Positions 9,292 to 18,400 of a stretch of 64,000 nucleotides of DNA are shown here, piece by piece. Under the pieces are notes generated by a model. That model saw nothing but the letters and a program-made list of their open reading frames with translations. It had not been told where the DNA came from and made no database searches. The DNA comes from Tuwongella immobilis (GTDB taxonomy: Bacteria; Planctomycetota; Planctomycetia; Gemmatales; Gemmataceae), in the NCBI RefSeq assembly GCF_901538355.1, contig NZ_LR593887.1, positions 4,192,920 to 4,256,919 of the forward strand, read 5' to 3'. How positions within the stretch are numbered: position 1 is the stretch's first letter; the number at the start of each line of letters is the position of its first letter. Position numbers and translations under genes: made by a program.

Positions 9292-9318
9292 ATGGGCCGT
9301 GGAATTCTCCCGGCCCAT
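9292..9318 (+). terminator. Hairpin terminator after HNH gene
   Basis: ATGGGCCG (9292-9299) pairs with CGGCCCAT (9311-9318) across an 11-base loop, followed by TTTGCGTCTC. It lies eight bases after the HNH stop codon. The U-tract is poor, so termination strength is uncertain. Confidence 0.5.
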
Positions 9319-9444
9319 TTGCGTCTCTGGCTCCCTGCCCGCCCGAGGATCCCCCATCTCGGGCGTAAACCCTTTGCACGCCTGTCGCACGCCCCCTCCG
9401 ATGAGTCACCCCGACTCTTCGGCGGCTGGCGATTGGCATTCCGC

Positions 9445-10365
9445 TCACCCGATTGCGGGTGGATCAAACCGCTCGACGCGCAGATGCCCCGGCAGTGTTT
9501 CGACCCGCAGATTGGTGATGCCCTCCTCTGGCTGGCAGAAAAATTCCCCATCCAAATGCACGCGAACCGGAACCGAGGCCTGAATCTCTACCGATTGGCA
9601 GCGGTGCGTGGTCACATGCGGATGGGGCTGCGGGATATTCCCCGTGGTCATCGCCCCCGATAGCCGCATCAAGCCAATGCGACTGAGCCGATTGGTATGG
9701 ATGCAGTCAAACAGGCCATCCGTCAGCGATGCCTTGGGAGTCAGTGGGAATGCCCCTTCGCGCTGGCCGACGTTGATCGTCAGTCCGAAGGTGGGTGATT
9801 CGACGATGGTGGCATCAAACGCAATCCGCATCATCGGAGCGACCCAGTGCCAAATCATCGCCCGCATGATGGCTGTGCCGTACAGGGCCATCCCACGAAG
9901 GAACGAGATTTTGCGACTCTCCAGCGTCACCGCCGCGTTGAAGCCCAACCCCATGCCGTTGACGAAGTAGCGGAGTTTGCGGCCCCCGGTGATGCGGCCG
10001 ACATCGACCAACTCCGTGCGGCGCGGCAGATAGCGATATTCCGGCTTCCACCCGGTCAGCAAGCCCGTGGCGAAGGCGTAATCATTGCCCGAACCCAGCG
10101 GCCAAACCGAGAGCGCAGCCTCGTGCGGCATCACACGCAGCATGCCATTGGCGACTTCGTGGACGGTGCCATCTCCACCGGCGGCGATGATTCGGGTGAA
10201 GCCTTGCAGCACCGCATCCGCCGCAAGTTCTTCCGCATGGCCGGGATGCGTCGTTGGCATCAGCGTAATCGGATCGGGGGACTCACGAACCGCAGACTCG
10301 ACCACCCGCGCGGCATGGCCACGGCCCGCAACCGGGTTATAAATGACACAAGCACGACTGCTCAT
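9445..10365 (-). CDS. Diacylglycerol/lipid kinase family protein (YegS/DgkB type)
   Basis: A 306-residue member of the diacylglycerol kinase catalytic family, expected to phosphorylate a membrane lipid with ATP. The N-terminus CVIYNPVAGRGHAARVV is the phosphate-binding entry, IIAAGGDGTVHEVANGML carries the GGDGT nucleotide signature (about residues 57-74), and PLGSGNDYA the following loop. The start at 10365 is preferred over one five codons earlier because GAGG lies at proper spacing. Lipid recycling or sphingoid/diacylglycerol phosphorylation are the likely roles; the exact lipid is unknown. It is divergent from truB. Confidence 0.88.
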   Translation of the reverse strand: MSSRACVIYNPVAGRGHAARVVESAVRESPDPITLMPTTHPGHAEELAADAVLQGFTRIIAAGGDGTVHEVANGMLRVMPHEAALSVWPLGSGNDYAFATGLLTGWKPEYRYLPRRTELVDVGRITGGRKLRYFVNGMGLGFNAAVTLESRKISFLRGMALYGTAIMRAMIWHWVAPMMRIAFDATIVESPTFGLTINVGQREGAFPLTPKASLTDGLFDCIHTNRLSRIGLMRLSGAMTTGNIPQPHPHVTTHRCQSVEIQASVPVRVHLDGEFFCQPEEGITNLRVETLPGHLRVERFDPPAIG

Positions 10366-10480
10366 GACCGGGAACCTCATTGGGATCCGTTTCGTTCCGA
10401 TACGCTGCGGACGATTCTACAAGCTCATCCCCGTGTTGAGCAGTCAGGGCACGATTGGTCTGGAAAGGAACCTCGCACGC

Positions 10481-11389
10481 ATGGACGGAATTCTGGTCCT
10501 TGATAAACCCACGGGCATGACCTCGCGCGATGCCGTCAATCGCGTCCACGGCCAACTGCCGCGCCGCACCAAAATCGGTCACACCGGCACGCTCGATCCG
10601 CTGGCAACCGGCGTGCTCGTGCTCTGCCTGGATCAGGCCACGCGGCTGGTGGAATACGTGCAGGAAATGGACAAAGTCTACACCGCGACCATCCGCTTGG
10701 GAGCCCGCAGCGATAGCGACGATGCCGATGGAACCATCGCGCTCGTGGACGATGCGGTCATGCCCACCCGCGAGCAAATCGAAGCCACCCTGGCGGAATT
10801 CCACGGCACCATCGACCAGACACCGCCGGCATTTTCTGCCGCAAAGGTCGCCGGGAAAAGGGCTTACGCACTCGCCCGACGCGGCGAAGAAGTCGCACTC
10901 GCCGCCAAACCGGTGCGGATCGATGCAATTCTCATCACTCGATTTGAGCCACCGCTGCTGGAAGTGACGGTTCGCTGTGGCAAAGGGACGTACATTCGCT
11001 CATTGGCTCGTGATATCGGCGACCGACTCGGCTGTGGTGGTATGATTGAAGCGCTGCGTCGCACCGCCATCGGCCCATTCACCGAGGCAACCGCGATTGA
11101 TCTCGATGCGGATATGACCACCGTGCGGGCCGCCGTGCAGCCCATGCACCGCATCCTCGGCCACCTACCCGACATGCATGTGACCCCGCAGCAGGCGCTG
11201 GACCTTCGCAACGGGCAATTCCTGTTCGGCCTCACGCATCAACCGACCGGCACCGAATTCGCACTCTTCCAAGGCGACGAATTCATCGGCATCGGTCGCA
11301 TCGGCGAACAGCAGGAATTGCGACCGTTCAAAATGTTCCACGCCTCGCCCGCCGAACGTGTGGCACCCGGCGAAACGAAAATCGACTGA
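10481..11389 (+). CDS. truB: tRNA pseudouridine(55) synthase TruB
   Basis: A 302-residue enzyme that isomerises uridine 55 in the T-loop of tRNAs. The start at 10481 follows GGAAAGGAAC; 46 upstream in-frame codons are not family-like. Diagnostic motifs: GILVLDKPTGMTSRDAV at the N-terminus, GHTGTLDPLATGVL with catalytic Asp39, TIDQTPPAFSAAKVAGKRAY, and RCGKGTYIRSLARDIG. A C-terminal PUA-like segment follows (QQALDLRNGQFL). In many bacteria truB is next to rbfA/infB or rpsO; here it stands between the lipid kinase and the hpn operon. It converges with hpnE, 12 bases apart. Confidence 0.96.
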   Translation: MDGILVLDKPTGMTSRDAVNRVHGQLPRRTKIGHTGTLDPLATGVLVLCLDQATRLVEYVQEMDKVYTATIRLGARSDSDDADGTIALVDDAVMPTREQIEATLAEFHGTIDQTPPAFSAAKVAGKRAYALARRGEEVALAAKPVRIDAILITRFEPPLLEVTVRCGKGTYIRSLARDIGDRLGCGGMIEALRRTAIGPFTEATAIDLDADMTTVRAAVQPMHRILGHLPDMHVTPQQALDLRNGQFLFGLTHQPTGTEFALFQGDEFIGIGRIGEQQELRPFKMFHASPAERVAPGETKID

Positions 11390-11401
11390 TGCGCGGCGGA
11401 G

Positions 11402-12769
11402 TTATCGCAAATCCGGCTGCTCGAATTGGGCCGATTCGCCACGGGCGGCGCAGATTACCTCAGCGGCGCGATAGCCACTGCGAACCGCCCCTTCCATCGT
11501 CGCGGGCCAGCCGGTGAGCGTCCAATCGCCGGCCAGCACGAGCGACGGAATCGCCGTCACCTGCGGCGCACGCAGCGCATCCACGCCGGGCACCGCGCTA
11601 AAGGTAGCGGTCATTTCCGTGATCACTCGGGAGCGCAACACCTTGGCATCACTGGCTTTGGGGAGCAGTCGCTGTATTTCGGCGGTGATGGCTCGCTCCA
11701 CCTCCGCGTGTCCCTGATTGCGAAGCTCCCGACTCGCACTCACCACGACTTGAACGTAATGCCCACCGGCCGCATCTTCCCCTCGATCGAAAATCCACTG
11801 CCCCAGACAATCGATCAGCACCAGATGCGGATAGTCCATCACCGCACGATCGTACCAAAGATGCACACTCGTGATCGGCGACGGCGTGAGTTCGGGCACG
11901 CGGGCCATGCTCGGCAGTTGCGACCGCATCGCCTCGGGGATCATCTCAACAACTCGATCAAACGGAACCGCGAGAATCACCCGATCGGCGGGAAGCGTCT
12001 CCCCAGTTCGAAATTGCACGCCGATCGCGCGCCCATCGGCAAATTCCACCTGGCGGACTCCCTGCCCCAGTCGCACCGTCACGCCGTGCTGGGACAGCCA
12101 CCCTTGCAGTTCCTCGCCATACAAGCGGCCCAACGGCACCGTCGGCACTTGCACTTCAAAGGCTTTGCGATGTCGTAAGAAGCCATCCAGAAACACTTTG
12201 CGCGCGTACTTGGTGCCAACTCGCTCGACCGTTTCGTTGAGCGCGCTGGTCAGCACCAGCCCCCAGAATCGCGTGATTGTGCGATCATTTTGCCCATGTC
12301 GTTTCAGCCACGGCAACAGCGGCTCATCGGCATCCGCAGACAATCGCATCAATGCCAGCATGCCACGCACCAGCCGCAGCTTATCCGTAAAGGTCAGATA
12401 GTGCGCGGCAAGCAGTGCCCGACTGAGGTGGAACGGGGCGGGTACCGGATCGGCAGCGAATCGGCTGATGCGGCGATCCGGCGTCATAAACCAAAGCACT
12501 GGTTGCGGTTGCAGAAAGCGATCGACGCCGATGGTCTGACTGAAATGCGCCAGATTCGTGCAGCAGCCCATGCTAACATGCTGACAGGCATCGAGCAATT
12601 GTCCGGTGGTGGCGTCGTGGAACGAGCTGGCCCGTCCACCGAGGCGATTGCGCGATTCCAATAGGGTGATGCGGTGGCCACGCGGCGCGAGTGCGATTGC
12701 GGCTGCGAGTCCGGCCAATCCCCCGCCGACAATCACGATGGATTCGCGGGTCGCTACGGGGCTGGTCAT
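11402..12769 (-). CDS. hpnE: Hydroxysqualene dehydroxylase HpnE
   Basis: A 455-residue FAD-dependent amine oxidase-fold enzyme that reduces hydroxysqualene to squalene, the last step of the HpnCDE route. The N-terminal Rossmann motif IVIVGGGLAGLAAAIALAPRG is followed by RLGGRASSFHDATTGQLLDACQHVSMGCCTNL, which is characteristic of HpnE rather than of phytoene desaturases. The C-terminus contains LAGDWTLTGWPATMEGAVRSGYRAAE, the FAD-closing motif. Its ATG overlaps the hpnD stop (ATGA at 12766-12769), so the two are translationally coupled. It is the third gene of the hpnC-hpnD-hpnE operon. Confidence 0.94.
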   Translation of the reverse strand: MTSPVATRESIVIVGGGLAGLAAAIALAPRGHRITLLESRNRLGGRASSFHDATTGQLLDACQHVSMGCCTNLAHFSQTIGVDRFLQPQPVLWFMTPDRRISRFAADPVPAPFHLSRALLAAHYLTFTDKLRLVRGMLALMRLSADADEPLLPWLKRHGQNDRTITRFWGLVLTSALNETVERVGTKYARKVFLDGFLRHRKAFEVQVPTVPLGRLYGEELQGWLSQHGVTVRLGQGVRQVEFADGRAIGVQFRTGETLPADRVILAVPFDRVVEMIPEAMRSQLPSMARVPELTPSPITSVHLWYDRAVMDYPHLVLIDCLGQWIFDRGEDAAGGHYVQVVVSASRELRNQGHAEVERAITAEIQRLLPKASDAKVLRSRVITEMTATFSAVPGVDALRAPQVTAIPSLVLAGDWTLTGWPATMEGAVRSGYRAAEVICAARGESAQFEQPDLR

Positions 12770-13737
12770 GGCTTCGGAACCTCAAGGGATGCAACAGGTT
12801 GCGATGCATTCGCGGATTGCGACACAGTCGCGGCAGGTTGCGACGCATTCGCGGCGTGGCGATTCGCTCGCATGCCCCAGCGGGTCGGGAATGCCTCGAT
12901 GAGATACCGCATTTTCTGCCACTTCGGCAACCGCACACGCTGCGAAAAGACATCTCCGCGCCGGGCGACGATCGCCTCCAGCAACCCGCGATAGGTGCGA
13001 TCCATGACGCTGAAAATCGCTTGTCCCTCCACACTCAAGCGAGAGTACAATGGCTCGCTCAGTGCGTAGAATTGGCGGGCACGATCGACTTGGAACGCGA
13101 ACAACGCCTGATAGTTGGCCGATTCGACCTGCCAATTGTCTGGAGTAGCGTGGAATCGTGCTAACTCGTCTTGTGGCAAGTAGATGCGTCCGTTGGCCAA
13201 ATCTTCGCCCAGGTCGCGCAGGATATTCGTGAGTTGGAATGCGATTCCTGCTGGCTCCGCGTAACCGATCGTCGATTCGCCGCGAAATCCCCAGATGTGA
13301 ATGCTGGCCAGACCGACTGCCGACGCGACCCGATAACAATAGGAATACAATTCGGGAAAGGTGGCAAACGTCGGCATCGATAAATCCATTTCGACACCGT
13401 CGATGACATCGAATAGATACTTCGGCGGCACCCCGTAGCGCTGCAAGACGGTGTGCAGCGCAGGCATGATCGAATGCCGATAGATCCCGCCAAGCGCATC
13501 GTGCAGTGTCTCTCGCCACTGGTCGAGTCGATCGGCCTTGGTATCGAGATCGCCGGCTTCATCTGCAAGATCGTCGGTATGTCGCATGAAAGCATAGAGC
13601 ACCTGCATCGCCTCGCGCCGTCGCCGCGACAGCACCTGAAAGGCGAGCGTGAGGTTGCTGCCGGAGCGTCGCACCAGCGAACGACAGAACGATTGCGAGC
13701 GAATGCGTTGGCATCCGGGGCTGAACGATTTCATCAT
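12766..13737 (-). CDS. hpnD: Presqualene diphosphate synthase HpnD
   Basis: A 323-residue trans-isoprenyl diphosphate synthase (head-to-head) that condenses two farnesyl diphosphates to presqualene diphosphate. It has both aspartate-rich motifs: FMRHTDDLADE (about residues 50-60) and NILRDLGEDLANGRIYLP (about 172-189), which bind the diphosphates through magnesium. The start at 13737 lies six bases after the hpnC stop, with GGGGGA as ribosome-binding site. The last 35 residues are a low-complexity tail with two NASQP units, probably disordered and not typical of the family. Order and spacing with hpnC and hpnE support the assignment over phytoene synthase. Confidence 0.94.
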   Translation of the reverse strand: MMKSFSPGCQRIRSQSFCRSLVRRSGSNLTLAFQVLSRRRREAMQVLYAFMRHTDDLADEAGDLDTKADRLDQWRETLHDALGGIYRHSIMPALHTVLQRYGVPPKYLFDVIDGVEMDLSMPTFATFPELYSYCYRVASAVGLASIHIWGFRGESTIGYAEPAGIAFQLTNILRDLGEDLANGRIYLPQDELARFHATPDNWQVESANYQALFAFQVDRARQFYALSEPLYSRLSVEGQAIFSVMDRTYRGLLEAIVARRGDVFSQRVRLPKWQKMRYLIEAFPTRWGMRANRHAANASQPAATVSQSANASQPVASLEVPKP

Positions 13738-13743
13738 CCGCGG

Positions 13744-14676
13744 TCATCCCCCGAAGCCGCGTCCCGACCAGCGTCGAGCCACCGCCCCCAGCAGCATCCA
13801 TCCCTTGGAAAACGCACTCACTTCGGGCCGCATCGCCCAGACGTTGTAGTAAATGCGTTCAATTTGCTTCAGAATCGCCAACCCACCGCGCATGAATAAA
13901 TCGACTTCAATGGCACAATCGCGGGGCACTCGACCGACCAACGGCATTCCCCGGTACAGCAATTCGCGGGCACGTTCGACTTGATAGCGCATTAACGACA
14001 CGAACGCCCGATTGTAGCGTTTCTCGCGGAAGTCTTGTTCGCTATAGCCGAACCGCTGTCGATCTTCCTCGGGCAGATAGATTCGGCCAATCGCCTTGTC
14101 GCGGGCGACATCTTGCCAGAAGTTCGCCAGTTGCAATCCGGTGCAGATGGAATCCGACAGCGCGGCCGATTCGGGGTCAAACGATCGGAATAGATACAGA
14201 ATCAGGTGCCCGACCGGATTCGCGGAATAACGACAATACTCCAAGAGTCGATCATACGTGGAATACTGCGTGACGAGCTGATCCTGCTCGAAGGCGTAGA
14301 GCAGATCCAAAAACGGCTGCGGCGGAATCTGATATTCGCGAATGACCGGCTGCAGCGCAATCATCACCGGATGCCAAGCGTACCCTTCGTAACAATCGAG
14401 CAGTTCCCGCCGCCACCAGCGGAGCAGTTGCAGCGAGTTGGCCCCACCTCCGGTTTCATCACCCAGGTCATCCGCCCAGCGGCAATACGCATAAATCGCC
14501 GCGAATGGCTTCCAGAGCCGCCGGGGGAGAAGCAGCGAGGAAACCGTGAAATTTTCGGCATGCGATCGCAGAAAATGATCGCAATATCGCTGCGCACGCC
14601 CCAAGCTGATCGGCAATTGATGCCGAGCCTGCGACGGACCATATTTCGCCAAGTGTGCCGCAAAAGAGTATCGCAT
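13744..14676 (-). CDS. hpnC: HpnC, hydroxysqualene-forming squalene synthase-like enzyme
   Basis: A 310-residue squalene/phytoene synthase homologue that converts presqualene diphosphate to hydroxysqualene. Motifs: YCRWADDLGDE (first aspartate motif, near residues 64-74) and LANFWQDVARDKAIGRIYLPEED (second). RSHAENFTVSSLLLPR at the N-terminus is typical of HpnC. I chose the ATG at 14676 because a promoter-like TTGCTC/TACACT pair ends seven bases before it and the protein then begins MRYSFAAHLAKYGP; the longer frame to 14757 would run through the promoter. The transcript may therefore be leaderless. First gene of hpnCDE. Confidence 0.93.
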   Translation of the reverse strand: MRYSFAAHLAKYGPSQARHQLPISLGRAQRYCDHFLRSHAENFTVSSLLLPRRLWKPFAAIYAYCRWADDLGDETGGGANSLQLLRWWRRELLDCYEGYAWHPVMIALQPVIREYQIPPQPFLDLLYAFEQDQLVTQYSTYDRLLEYCRYSANPVGHLILYLFRSFDPESAALSDSICTGLQLANFWQDVARDKAIGRIYLPEEDRQRFGYSEQDFREKRYNRAFVSLMRYQVERARELLYRGMPLVGRVPRDCAIEVDLFMRGGLAILKQIERIYYNVWAMRPEVSAFSKGWMLLGAVARRWSGRGFGG

Positions 14677-14683
14677 GACCGAT

Positions 14684-14711
14684 AGTGTACCGCACAGCGA
14701 CTCTTGAGCAA
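14684..14711 (-). promoter_or_regulatory. Promoter of hpnCDE, overlapping the larE promoter
   Basis: On the minus strand TTGCTC (14711-14706) and TACACT (14689-14684) are separated by 16 bases. Transcription would start at or close to the hpnC ATG at 14676. The -35 box shares the sequence TTGAGCAA with the larE promoter on the other strand. Confidence 0.5.
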
Positions 14712-14732
14712 GCGTCGATTGCGTTCTATACT
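14704..14732 (+). promoter_or_regulatory. Promoter of larE
   Basis: TTGAGC (14704-14709) and TATACT (14727-14732) with an ideal 17-base spacer, upstream of the larE start at 14776. A TTG at 14704 would open a longer larE frame, but it is part of this -35 box and is rejected as a start. Confidence 0.65.
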
Positions 14733-14775
14733 GGCGAACAGGAATTTGCGAACGCATCGAGGTCGCCGCGATCCC

Positions 14776-15639
14776 ATGATTTCCCCAGCAGACATCTCCG
14801 CGACAGCCGATCGCTTAATGGCGATTCTTCGATCGATGAATCGGGTCGTCGTCGCATTCAGCGGGGGAGTCGATTCGGCTGTCGTCGCCAAAGCCGCCGC
14901 GCTGGCGCTGGGGGATTCCGCCGTCGCGATCACCGCCGATAGTCCGAGTGTTCCGCGTCATGAAATTGCCGAGGCGGTTGCGTTGGCGGCGATGATCGGG
15001 ATTCGGCACGAATGCGTGACAACCTCCGAATTTGAATCCGAGAATTATCGACGCAACGACGGATCGCGCTGCTATCATTGCAAGGATTCGCTGTATTCGG
15101 AAATCGAGGCATGGATTGGCGACCGCGTCGGGACCGTCATTTGCTCCGGTGCCAATCTCGACGATCGCGGGGATTATCGTCCCGGATTGACGGCGGCGGC
15201 GGAACATCGGGTGCGGCATCCGCTCCAAGAAGCGGGTTGCGACAAGGCCACGGTACGACTGCTCGCCAAACATTGGAGCCTGCCAGTCTGGGATAAGCCC
15301 GCATCGCCCTGTTTGTCATCCCGATTGGCACCCGGATTGACCGTCACCCCCGAACGAACCGCACGAGTCGAAGCCGCCGAGCAAATCTTGCGGAATCTCG
15401 GACTGCGCGAATGTCGCGTTCGATATCATGAAGGGGACTTGGCCCGGATCGAAGTGCCCATGGAGCGAATCGCTACACTCGCGGAACCAGCCATCCGCAT
15501 CGGATTGTTGGCCCAATTCCAAGCCATCGGCTTTCGCTTTGTGACGCTCGATCTGGAAGGATTTCGCTCGGGCAGTATGAACGGATTGATTGCGTTAGAA
15601 GTCAAACAACGCTACGCCGATCCGACCGAATCGCGGTGA
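14776..15639 (+). CDS. larE: LarE-type ATP-dependent sacrificial sulfur transferase
   Basis: A 287-residue PP-loop ATP pyrophosphatase. LarE adenylates the nickel-pincer nucleotide precursor and donates sulfur from its own cysteine. The PP-loop SGGVDS is at residues 29-34, GSRCYHCKDSLY follows, and KPASPCLSSRLAPG contains Cys179, equivalent to the sacrificial Cys of LarE. The start at 14776 was chosen over an upstream TTG inside the promoter; GAGG at 14759-14762 is a slightly distant ribosome-binding site. LarB, LarC and a lactate racemase are not in the window, so the physiological acceptor is inferred only from the family. Confidence 0.88.
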   Translation: MISPADISATADRLMAILRSMNRVVVAFSGGVDSAVVAKAAALALGDSAVAITADSPSVPRHEIAEAVALAAMIGIRHECVTTSEFESENYRRNDGSRCYHCKDSLYSEIEAWIGDRVGTVICSGANLDDRGDYRPGLTAAAEHRVRHPLQEAGCDKATVRLLAKHWSLPVWDKPASPCLSSRLAPGLTVTPERTARVEAAEQILRNLGLRECRVRYHEGDLARIEVPMERIATLAEPAIRIGLLAQFQAIGFRFVTLDLEGFRSGSMNGLIALEVKQRYADPTESR

Positions 15640-15675
15640 TTTCGCCGCTTCGATCGGTCGCCCCACGAGGTAGCC

Positions 15676-17355
15676 ATGTCCATTCGAGTGACCTGCCCGA
15701 AATGCCAGAAACTATTCACGGCACGGGACGAACAAGCCGGACGCACCACGCGCTGCCCCTCATGTGCGGCATTGTGCGAAGTCCCCGCGGCGGGCAACTC
15801 GGCATCTCCGATGCGGACGGCCCCTCCGCCCGTGACTCCCTCGCCATTTCGGGCCGCTCGCCCAGTAGACGATGACGATAATTTCGATGTCGAAGGGTTG
15901 CCGCCGATGCCGCCCCCGCGACCGACCCCCGGAATGCCCGGCACCCCCGCGCTGCCACCGCTCCCCGGCTTCCCGCCGATCGGTGGTCTACCGTCCAATC
16001 CGCGCTCGACGCCAATTGTCGGAATCCCGAATATCCCGCTTCCGGGAATGCCGCCCAAGCCGGGAACTCCGCCGGGTAGCATGCCATCAATGCCAATGCT
16101 GCCGCCATTGCCTGGAATGCCCCCCGCGCCGCCGATGGCACCGCCAGCAGGCCGAGGCATGCCCATGCCGCCGCCCCCCGCCAAGCCCGCAGCCCCTCCG
16201 GGAATGCCAGCGATGCCCGGGATGAATCCCCCTACCGGGATGCCCGGGATGAATCCCCCCTCAGGAATGCCCGGTGGCATGCCCGGCGGAATGCCAAGTG
16301 GATTTCCACCTTTCGGCGGGAAAAGTCCTGCGCCAGGCGGCCCACCCATGGGTACCCCGCCACCGAGTTCACGCGGAAAAGTCCCGTCGCTGCCGAGTTT
16401 GCCGCCGATACCGATTCCCGGAATGCGCGATAGCGGCCCGCCGCCGGGATTCGGCAGCCCGTTCCCGCAGGATGTCGATGAACCTGCGGCGATCGAAGAA
16501 CTGCTCAACCGCCCGCGCAATCCCGCGCCCGCCCCCGATTTCGCCAAACCGCAGCCCGTTCCGCAGGCCCAACCGCGAGAAGTCCTGCGTCCCAATGTTT
16601 GGTCGGCCATGGTCAGCGGACTCGGCCTGATCCAAGTCGGCACGGTGATGCTGATTCTGCCCTGGATTGTGCAACTGACCAAGCTGGCGATGGCCCAAGC
16701 ACAACTGCTGACTGTCACGGAATCCGGCGAACAGATTCTGGGCATCAATCGCTCGACATTCGAAGACATCACACTCCTGGCGCTGACTCTCCCGGCGATC
16801 TGCGGATTTCTCATCATCGCCAGCGGATTATTCCGAATGCTCTGCCCTGCGTTACCGCCATCAGCCCGGCAGATGATCTTTTCTTCCGCCTCGCTCGCAC
16901 TGGTCAGCATGTCCGGCCTGATTCTCCTGGTGATGCCTCGGTATTTTCCGAGCCTGGAATCGACCGTCCCCTTGCAGTTGTTCGGCAGCGTACTGCTGCT
17001 GGGCGCGAGTAGTCTGGCGGCGACGTGGTTCGTGCTGACACTCGTGCTCGTCGCCGGTCGGTTGGGATTCGATCGCATCGCGTATCGGTCGGGGCTGTTG
17101 CTGTTGGTTCCGATTCTCGGGTTATCCGGCATTCTCTTCGGCGAAGGATTCTTCCAGGCGGAATTCGGCACCGCGTTGTGGCAATCGCAATGGCTGCCCA
17201 ACCCGAATTGGCCGAGTGATCCCGCGCTCCTCCAACCGGCGGCAATTCTTGCCTTGGTCCAGTTTGTCGCGGGTGGAATCCAGATGGTGCTGATGCTGAA
17301 TCTCGCCAGCGCGATGCGGCAAGTCATTCGCAAGCGCCTTCCAGAATCAGCGTAA
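15676..17355 (+). CDS. MJ0042-type zinc-ribbon, proline/methionine-rich membrane protein
   Basis: A 559-residue protein in three parts. Residues 7-35 form a zinc ribbon with CPKC (Cys7, Cys10) and CPSC (Cys28, Cys31), as in MJ0042-type N-terminal domains common in planctomycetes. Residues about 50-300 are a low-complexity linker rich in Pro, Gly and Met, full of GMPG/PGMP units, probably disordered. The C-terminal 240 residues hold about six or seven hydrophobic helices (for example SAMVSGLGLIQVGTVMLILP and GLILLVMP). The start has GAGGT at good spacing. Function unknown; a cytoplasmic zinc ribbon on a membrane domain suggests sensing or protein contacts. Confidence 0.85.
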   Translation: MSIRVTCPKCQKLFTARDEQAGRTTRCPSCAALCEVPAAGNSASPMRTAPPPVTPSPFRAARPVDDDDNFDVEGLPPMPPPRPTPGMPGTPALPPLPGFPPIGGLPSNPRSTPIVGIPNIPLPGMPPKPGTPPGSMPSMPMLPPLPGMPPAPPMAPPAGRGMPMPPPPAKPAAPPGMPAMPGMNPPTGMPGMNPPSGMPGGMPGGMPSGFPPFGGKSPAPGGPPMGTPPPSSRGKVPSLPSLPPIPIPGMRDSGPPPGFGSPFPQDVDEPAAIEELLNRPRNPAPAPDFAKPQPVPQAQPREVLRPNVWSAMVSGLGLIQVGTVMLILPWIVQLTKLAMAQAQLLTVTESGEQILGINRSTFEDITLLALTLPAICGFLIIASGLFRMLCPALPPSARQMIFSSASLALVSMSGLILLVMPRYFPSLESTVPLQLFGSVLLLGASSLAATWFVLTLVLVAGRLGFDRIAYRSGLLLLVPILGLSGILFGEGFFQAEFGTALWQSQWLPNPNWPSDPALLQPAAILALVQFVAGGIQMVLMLNLASAMRQVIRKRLPESA

Positions 17356-17380
17356 GTGGTTGTTGTGACAAGGAGTTGGC

Positions 17381-18391
17381 GTGTATTTTCTGGCACTCGA
17401 AAGTTCGTGCGACGAAACCGCGGCGGCCGTCTTCACCGAGGAGCCGCGGGTCTTATCCTCGGTCGTCGCCTCGCAGATGGAATACCATACGCCATTCGGC
17501 GGCGTTGTGCCGGAAATCGCGGCGCGTGCCCATCAACAAAAGCTCATCCCGGTGATTGACGAAGCACTCCGTCAGGCAGGGATTCGCTTGGCCGATGTCG
17601 GAGCGATCGCCGTGCAGAACTCGCCCGGCCTGGTCGGAGCGCTATTGATTTCCGTGAGCGCGGCCAAGATGCTGGCGATGACGCTGCATATTCCGCTGAT
17701 TGCCGTAAACCATGTGGCCGCTCATATTTACGCCTGCCGACTTGCGGCGGGTCGGGACATTTTCCCCTGCATTGGCTTGGTGGTTAGCGGCGGACATACC
17801 ACGCTGTTTCTGTGCCACGACGCCTTAAACCTGCAAATGATCGGCAGCACACGCGATGATGCGGCTGGCGAAGCATTCGACAAAGTTTCCGCGATTCTCG
17901 GCCTCGGATTTCCCGGTGGCCCCCGCGTCGAGCAGGAAGCCCGCACCGGCAATCCCAAGGCATTCGCGTTTCCCCGATCGATGCTCGAAGATCCGCACTT
18001 TGATTTCAGCTTCAGCGGCCTGAAAACGGCAGTCTTGTACACGGCACACGGTCAGAATGTCAGCACGATTCGCCCGCTTCCGGCGGATCAACGCCGCGCG
18101 GATCTCGCCGCGAGTTTCCAGCAAGCGGTCATTGATGTCTTAGTGTTGAAATGTCGACGGGCCATGCGACAATTCCGCATTCCACGATTGGCCGTGGGTG
18201 GTGGTGTGACCGCGAATCAGGCGTTTCGGGGAGCGTTACAGGCGATGTGCGCGAAGGAATCCGCAGAATTGTTGATTCCGCCGATGAATTTGTGTACCGA
18301 CAATGCCGCGATGGCAGCGTTGGCGGTCGAGAAATGGCGCATCGGCGATTTTGCCCCGCCCGATCTCGACGCCCAACCAACGCTGCAATAA
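17381..18391 (+). CDS. tsaD: tRNA N6-adenosine threonylcarbamoyltransferase TsaD
   Basis: A 336-residue ASKHA-fold enzyme that transfers threonylcarbamoyl to adenosine 37 of ANN-decoding tRNAs, working with TsaB/TsaE. The start is a GTG at 17381 with AAGGAG upstream. Motifs: LALESSCDETAAAVF, RAHQQKLIPVIDEAL (metal site), VNHVAAHIYACRL (second metal site), LVVSGGHTTLFL and DFSFSGLKTAVLY, then GGGVTANQAFRGAL in the nucleotide-binding region. Length is normal for bacterial TsaD. It follows the zinc-ribbon gene by 25 bases and converges with a small basic protein gene. Confidence 0.97.
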   Translation: MYFLALESSCDETAAAVFTEEPRVLSSVVASQMEYHTPFGGVVPEIAARAHQQKLIPVIDEALRQAGIRLADVGAIAVQNSPGLVGALLISVSAAKMLAMTLHIPLIAVNHVAAHIYACRLAAGRDIFPCIGLVVSGGHTTLFLCHDALNLQMIGSTRDDAAGEAFDKVSAILGLGFPGGPRVEQEARTGNPKAFAFPRSMLEDPHFDFSFSGLKTAVLYTAHGQNVSTIRPLPADQRRADLAASFQQAVIDVLVLKCRRAMRQFRIPRLAVGGGVTANQAFRGALQAMCAKESAELLIPPMNLCTDNAAMAALAVEKWRIGDFAPPDLDAQPTLQ

Positions 18392-18400
18392 TCGTCGCAA

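Noticed and set aside
14704-14775. Longer larE N-terminus from a TTG at 14704
   Set aside because: The TTG is part of the -35 box of a well-spaced promoter, and the extra residues are not family-like.
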